Below, one piece after another: positions 5,048 to 8,835 of a DNA stretch of 8,835 nt. A program made the position numbers and the translations under genes. How positions within the stretch are numbered: the stretch's first letter is position 1; each line of letters opens with the position of its first letter. Source of the DNA: Deltaproteobacteria bacterium RIFOXYD12_FULL_50_9 (GTDB lineage Bacteria > Desulfobacterota > Desulfobulbia > Desulfobulbales > CALZHT01); the NCBI GenBank assembly GCA_001799225.1, contig MGTA01000049.1:1-8835 (forward strand), given 5' to 3'. The notes under the pieces are model-generated. The model was not told the origin of the DNA, did not search any database, and worked only from the letters and a program-made list of their open reading frames with translations.

Positions 5048-5092
5048 CTCCCGAAGGAGGCGTACATCGTTTGATCGATTTTATTGATACTA

Positions 5093-5149
5093 CTATACCT
5101 CCACCTTAATGATTCGGAAGGATTTGTCACCGAGCGGTTCCACCGTCAC
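5093..5149 (-). other. Putative micro-ORF right after cmr6, 18 codons
   Basis: A GTG at 5149, 10 bases after the cmr6 stop and 5 bases after an AAGGGGG ribosome site, opens a frame reading MTVEPLGDKSFRIIKVEV before a TAG. The composition (beta-strand-like, charged) looks coded rather than random. In the same frame the bases before the GTG are open back to a TAA inside the end of cmr6. It may be the N-terminal remnant of a former operon gene interrupted by the stop at 5093, or a chance frame. No family recognised. Confidence 0.3.
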
Positions 5150-5159
5150 CCTGGCCCCC

Positions 5160-6740
5160 TTACGGTTTTGGTCTGAGTAGGGCTTTTACTTGTTTCAGGG
5201 CATCTTTTTTGGGCTTTTTCCCGTTTTCACAATTCCAGTCGTTTTTCATCTTATCGCGCAAGGCCTGAAGCGCAGGCCGGGGGAGATCAGTCGGGTTGAT
5301 CTTCGTCTTCAAGTAGTCGTCCCATTCTTTGAGTCCCTTGATTTGTTCGACAGCTGCTGTTTCATTGGGAGAAAGCGAACTGGCAGCCTGAGTTGCAGTG
5401 GAAACGAGCGGTTCCCAGGTGAGTCCAGCCTGGGCCAGCCAGTCGGCCATGAGTTGATCACGTTTTTCTTCGTTCCATTTTTTGGGATTTCCGCCTCTTA
5501 TCCGTTCTGCTGCGGACTTGACAGCTGACGCCACCTCGGATTGCGTTTGATATGCTTTAACCTTCTCATTATCGAGGGCGTTCTGTTTGAGTTGTCCCCA
5601 GTCAAGGCTATCGGTAATTTGCTTTATTACTGCCAACCAAGGTTTAAGCTCCTGTTCTCGTTTTTCACGAAGTTTGGTTTGTTTTCCTTCTTCTTCCACA
5701 GTCCAGCGAATAATGGCGGCAGGTTCATTGCCTTGGCTTAACATTTTGAAATGACCATAACCGATAGCAGTCTTGCCGCCTATGCCATGCTGTTCGATGG
5801 TGTTGATGATGGCCCATTCGGCGAGTGTTCGCAGTTGTTCTCGATCCGTGAACACGGAGGCTGAGAAAAGAGGCCGCAGTAATACCCTGAAAACGAACTC
5901 CGCGCCTTCCTTGACCACCAGGAATTTGATCGGGATAGGACTTTGATCCTCGGTGGGACCGCGTTTTTTTCCAGAATCGCGGTAATACTCCGGGTAGTGG
6001 GGGTTCAGGATATCGGTGCCGATTTCTGGCGGCGTAACCGGGTAGGCATCGAGAATGACCAGATTGCCTGCACAGCCATCGTTATCTTCTTTTCCTGCCA
6101 AGAAACCAAACAAGGTCTTGAATTCTGGAGATTCGTTCCAATGGAGTTCAGTCTCTTTTGTCTTTTTGTTGTTTTTGTGGATAAGAATTTTTTCTGCCAG
6201 CAAATCTCCCTCGTCGCGCCAATTACCATCCCGATCCTGTAGACTGTCAAACATCAGGGCTAGACGCATGACTCCTTTTTGGCCACTGGCTGGGATGAAT
6301 GGTACACCGGTGTTACGGTCGAGGAGAAGATTAGTCTCGGTGGGGTGGTCGATGCCCATGCCGGTGATGAATGGCGAGGTCAGCCGGGCGTGGATAATGA
6401 TCGGTATCCAGCCTGTCTTCTTCATGGCCGTGCAATAGTGGGCCTGACGAATATGGATTTTCTTCAGCAGTTCTGTCTGGGCCGGCCGGGCTTCACGGTA
6501 AATCGTGAGTTCGTCGCCTCGTTCATTGTGGGCCTCGGGGTGGAAAGAGACCTTCGAGTCTAGCCTCGGGTCTCTATTGGGCCTCGGCTCTTCGGTTTTT
6601 CGTTCAAAATCTTCATGATATTGCAGAAAACGGTTGTGATAGAGCCCGAAATTAGCCGCCTTGAAATCCGCGCTTGCCAGGCAGGTTGAAAGCTCGCTGG
6701 ATACCATTCTGAATTGTTTTGATACAACGTTAATCGGCAT
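5160..6740 (-). CDS. cmr6: Cmr6, type III-B RAMP (Cas7-like) subunit with long C-terminal extension
   Basis: Cmr6 is the Cas7-like subunit that caps the Cmr backbone at the 3' end of the guide RNA. I start it at the ATG at 6740, 14 bases after the cmr5 stop and behind AAAGGAG; an earlier in-frame start at 6794 would lie within cmr5 and is unlikely. The 526-residue product has an N-terminal region (1-112) and the RAMP core (about 113-332). The core contains IIIHARLTSPFITGMG (114-129), GVPFIPASGQKGVMR (145-159), with the SGQKG motif of this family, and the glycine-rich loop HGIGGKTAIGYGHF (318-331). From about 340 to 526 there is an added Lys/Glu/Gln-rich, mainly helical region (KQTKLREKREQELKPWL, then DQLMADWLAQAGLTW, EWDDYLKTK), not part of the usual core of roughly 300-340 residues. 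The extension has no known domain that I recognise. It is the last clear gene of the operon. Confidence 0.9.
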   Translation of the reverse strand: MPINVVSKQFRMVSSELSTCLASADFKAANFGLYHNRFLQYHEDFERKTEEPRPNRDPRLDSKVSFHPEAHNERGDELTIYREARPAQTELLKKIHIRQAHYCTAMKKTGWIPIIIHARLTSPFITGMGIDHPTETNLLLDRNTGVPFIPASGQKGVMRLALMFDSLQDRDGNWRDEGDLLAEKILIHKNNKKTKETELHWNESPEFKTLFGFLAGKEDNDGCAGNLVILDAYPVTPPEIGTDILNPHYPEYYRDSGKKRGPTEDQSPIPIKFLVVKEGAEFVFRVLLRPLFSASVFTDREQLRTLAEWAIINTIEQHGIGGKTAIGYGHFKMLSQGNEPAAIIRWTVEEEGKQTKLREKREQELKPWLAVIKQITDSLDWGQLKQNALDNEKVKAYQTQSEVASAVKSAAERIRGGNPKKWNEEKRDQLMADWLAQAGLTWEPLVSTATQAASSLSPNETAAVEQIKGLKEWDDYLKTKINPTDLPRPALQALRDKMKNDWNCENGKKPKKDALKQVKALLRPKP

Positions 6741-6754
6741 AGCATCTTTCTCCT

Positions 6755-7150
6755 TTACTCGAACAGGTCGGCGTGGGCGTAGCGCTTTAACCACTCCAAC
6801 ATGGCCAGGGTTTCCCTCTGGGCGAGGAGATATTGGCCTTGATCCATTACATGGATTTCCATAAGTCGGTCTTTTAATGCTTCTTTTTTGATTACTTTTT
6901 TCTTATCTAACCAAGCCAAAATAATCTTATAGGCATTGACATGTTCGTTTTTTTGTTTTTCTTGTAACTTGCCGTTTTTGGTCTCGCTTCCCTTCGCCGC
7001 TAAAAAAGCCAAGGCTTGACCAAAGCCGTTCTGCATAATCATTGATGGCAGCCCAGCGCATAGTTTTTTGAATTTGTCACGGTCGCAGTCTATAGTTTCC
7101 AGCCGCTTCAAAGTAAAGGCGGCTCTGTCCTGTCCCAAAGTGTGTCGCAT
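6755..7150 (-). CDS. cmr5: Cmr5, type III-B small (Cas11-type) subunit
   Basis: A 131-residue, nearly all-helical protein. Cmr5 subunits form the minor filament of the Cmr complex, running beside Cmr4 and helping position target RNA. The family signature is LPSMIMQNGFGQALAFLAAK at residues 34-53, followed by a Lys-rich linker (54-70), a helix containing NAYKIILAWLDKK (72-84), and the C-terminal block QYLLAQRETLAMLEWLKRYA (105-124), where the family has its conserved Ala/Leu-rich helix and Lys-Arg. Length is normal. An AAAGGAG ribosome site precedes the ATG, and the gene lies 12 bases after cmr4 and 14 bases before cmr6, so all are one transcript. Confidence 0.93.
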   Translation of the reverse strand: MRHTLGQDRAAFTLKRLETIDCDRDKFKKLCAGLPSMIMQNGFGQALAFLAAKGSETKNGKLQEKQKNEHVNAYKIILAWLDKKKVIKKEALKDRLMEIHVMDQGQYLLAQRETLAMLEWLKRYAHADLFE

Positions 7151-7162
7151 GGTGTTTCTCCT

Positions 7163-8044
7163 TTAATTGCCGATCCAGGTTACTTGGCAGATGCCACGAC
7201 CCAGGGATAGATCGCCACCAATCTGAAGATGAGTCTCCACGGCCTTCACAACCCCATCACGCACGGTCGCGATTTGCCAGGGATTGTCCACTCTCCGTTC
7301 ATCTCCAAAAAAGTTGAGGACATAGAGGACTGAGTCGGCTGGCAGGAGTTCCTCGTAGCGTAGAGAACCGACTTGGGTGATACCCGTCCTTTCATCGATT
7401 TTGATTTGGGCCTGAACATCGGTGGCCGTCTCCACCAGAAATGAGAAAAACTCATCTGAAATAGCCACCAGGCGGTCAACCTTGGGGGCAAGCTTTTGGA
7501 ATACGGCCATGATTTTGCCGGTATCGCCTTGCCCTTTGGTAAGGCAGAGATCTTCCAAGACAAGTTGGTCGGCAAACTCACCAATGACCGGAATGAATTT
7601 GTCTCCAGAGCAGGGCAGGTCAAGTCCGCTTGTCTCTTCTTGTGGAACCAGGTCGAGATCGCGGGCCAGGCGGCGGAGCAGGGTCGGGCAGACTACCCAG
7701 ACAAAGGGCGCGGCGGTTGAGCGCACAGGGAAGGCCAGCAGCTTGGCATCGGAAAAGGCCACAGCCCCCGCTTGACCATCCCCGCTGCCACCGGTGGCAG
7801 CCCCAAAGATTCGGTCGGTCAGATCTTTCGCCTTCTGTAAGGCGTCATGGTCCTGGTGTGCCCAGAAACGCAGGCAGTGATCCCGGAAGGCCCCTTTAAC
7901 CCCGGAGGCCTGAATTTGCGGCCAACCTGTATGGCGTTCGCGTTGGATGGGCAAATCCACGGCGCCGGTGGACGATCCGGAGCCAGCGTGGACTGGTGCG
8001 ATGGCGTAGAGGACACAGAGCCTGGTATGTTCTTTGAGATACAT
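7163..8044 (-). CDS. cmr4: Cmr4, type III-B Cas7 backbone subunit and target-RNA nuclease
   Basis: Cmr4 is present in several copies along the complex. Each copy cuts bound target RNA at 6-base intervals using an Asp in its thumb-side loop. The 293-residue product has IAPVHAGSG (15-23), then VDLPIQRERHTGWP (29-42), in which D30 matches the catalytic Asp of studied Cmr4 proteins. QASGVKGAFRD (45-55) is the RAMP motif. The C-terminal glycine-rich stretch IGGDLSLGRG (275-284) closes the fold. Length is typical. AAGGAGG lies 7 bases before the ATG at 8044, 24 bases after the cmr3 stop. An in-frame-looking ATG five bases earlier is in another phase and is not used. Target-RNA cleavage therefore looks intact. 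A perfect 18-base palindrome falls within the coding sequence at 7784-7801. Confidence 0.95.
   Translation of the reverse strand: MYLKEHTRLCVLYAIAPVHAGSGSSTGAVDLPIQRERHTGWPQIQASGVKGAFRDHCLRFWAHQDHDALQKAKDLTDRIFGAATGGSGDGQAGAVAFSDAKLLAFPVRSTAAPFVWVVCPTLLRRLARDLDLVPQEETSGLDLPCSGDKFIPVIGEFADQLVLEDLCLTKGQGDTGKIMAVFQKLAPKVDRLVAISDEFFSFLVETATDVQAQIKIDERTGITQVGSLRYEELLPADSVLYVLNFFGDERRVDNPWQIATVRDGVVKAVETHLQIGGDLSLGRGICQVTWIGN
7784..7801. repeat. Perfect 18-base palindrome inside cmr4
   Basis: GCTGCCACC is followed directly by its exact reverse complement GGTGGCAGC, with no loop. On the minus strand it encodes part of a Gly/Ala-rich run (AATGGSG). A protein-coding coincidence is the likeliest source, though a perfect uninterrupted palindrome of this length is not expected often in about 9 kb. 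Confidence 0.7.
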
Positions 8045-8068
8045 TTCATAACCTCCTTGAGATTCGTT

Positions 8069-8835
8069 TTATATCCTGACACAACCGGGAATGGCGGTTG
8101 CGCAGTCAGTTTCAAAAAAGACGGTGCCGGCCGGGTAGTACGACACGGTTTTCTTGTGGAAGCCCCGTCCGTTGTTCTTGACCATATCCCAACCGGCCAT
8201 GCGCAGCAGCTTGCCGCCAGCCCGTGAAAGATCCTCTGGCACAGAGCCAACGGGTACAGGGGCGAGAGCAAGAAGCGTCTTACCATCCTTAGCCAGGGCC
8301 TGCGTGAATTTTTGCAGAATCCGGTAACGGCAAACCCGTTGTTCGCCGCCAAGCTGTAAAATTCCATCAGGCTGTAAACAGAATGGATGGTCGCTTTCAA
8401 GGCCTGCCAGCAGGCTGACACCTTCCCGCAATCGCACATGGGCGGTGGCGTAGAGGTGGCCGTTCTTCACTGCGCGGCTGGTTTCAAATTTGCTGGTGTC
8501 CAAGGCGATGCCAACCCGTTGCTCATACACAAAAAGATCAGCGGCCGGGATAATAATGGGTTGGCCAGAGCTAACGGCAACAGTGCTGTTTGTCAGACGA
8601 CGGACTGTGAAGGTGAATTTTTCCCCGGTGGCGTTAAGGGCCGCCTCGTTTACCCAACAACCGGCCAGCGGTTCGAGTTCCTGTGCTGCCGGTCGTTTTA
8701 TCCAGGCCGGTTTTGGTACGGAACCGCAAAGCCCAAGGCCGCTTTCATCGAGCCGCAAGGGCTTGGCTGGTTGGACGCCAAGAATCTTACCATCCGGGCA
8801 TTTCTGCGGGTTATGCTCGGCGAACCAGTGGGCCG
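8069..8835 (-). CDS. cmr3: Cmr3, type III-B Cas5-like subunit, C-terminal 254 residues (5' end outside window)
   Basis: Cmr3 is the Cas5-like subunit that holds the 5' handle of the guide RNA and contacts Cas10/Cmr2. The frame is open from the right edge (first complete codons AHWFAEHNP) to a TAA at 8069-8071. The TTG at 8758 is only an internal codon, so the real start lies to the right. Family landmarks are YEQRVGIALD followed by NGHLYATAHVRLREG, the conserved segment of the middle of Cmr3, and the C-terminal PAGTVFFETD, matching the family's PAGSVY-like end. The N-terminal half, with the first RAMP motif, is not visible. It is followed 24 bases later by cmr4 in the same operon. The Cas10/cmr2 gene is expected further to the right. 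Confidence 0.9.
   Translation of the reverse strand, partial: AHWFAEHNPQKCPDGKILGVQPAKPLRLDESGLGLCGSVPKPAWIKRPAAQELEPLAGCWVNEAALNATGEKFTFTVRRLTNSTVAVSSGQPIIIPAADLFVYEQRVGIALDTSKFETSRAVKNGHLYATAHVRLREGVSLLAGLESDHPFCLQPDGILQLGGEQRVCRYRILQKFTQALAKDGKTLLALAPVPVGSVPEDLSRAGGKLLRMAGWDMVKNNGRGFHKKTVSYYPAGTVFFETDCATAIPGCVRI

Noticed and set aside
6741..6794. Longer Cmr6 starting at 6794
   Set aside because: It would begin well inside cmr5 without a ribosome site, whereas the ATG at 6740 has a well-placed AAAGGAG.
8746..8758. TTG or nearby ATG as the cmr3 start
   Set aside because: The frame is open to the right edge with family-like sequence, and cmr3 needs an N-terminal RAMP half; the start lies outside the window.

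Overview
The window holds most of a type III-B (Cmr) CRISPR-Cas locus on the minus strand. Four different toxin-antitoxin (TA) modules lie between its effector genes and its adaptation gene. Mixed base composition, Shine-Dalgarno sites before most genes, and the style of the Cas and TA proteins suggest a Gram-negative, probably anaerobic bacterium. Desulfobacterota (the former Deltaproteobacteria) is my best guess, held with low confidence because no taxonomic marker gene is present.

Right part (8835 down to 5160, minus strand): the tightly packed operon cmr3 (5' end outside the window), cmr4, cmr5 and cmr6, encoding backbone subunits of the Cmr RNA-guided complex. The gene for Cas10/Cmr2, which would make the cyclic oligoadenylate signal, must lie beyond the right edge. 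Cmr6 is unusually long because of a helical, charged C-terminal extension of about 190 residues. About 340 bases without a recognisable gene follow cmr6. They hold two short coding-like stretches and two stem-loops.

Middle (4821 down to 3317): hicA-hicB and tumA-tumE, both on the minus strand, then a complete AbrB-type vapB on the plus strand whose vapC partner breaks off after about 17 codons, next to the end of tumE. A short open stretch overlapping the end of hicB looks like the tail of a lost gene.

Left-middle (2975 down to 1430, minus strand): csx20 and a card1/can2-type CARF nuclease form a two-gene unit. The likely logic is that cyclic tetra-adenylate made by Cas10 switches on the nuclease, and Csx20, a CARF-like putative ring nuclease, removes the signal.

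Left (1395 to 1): an intact phd-vapC module (plus strand) and, divergent from it, the first 167 codons of cas1, which runs off the left edge. No CRISPR array, cas2, cas6, tRNA, rRNA or transposase was seen. The points most worth a second look are the mosaic of TA modules between CRISPR genes, the severed vapC, the Csx20-nuclease pair, and the Cmr6 extension.
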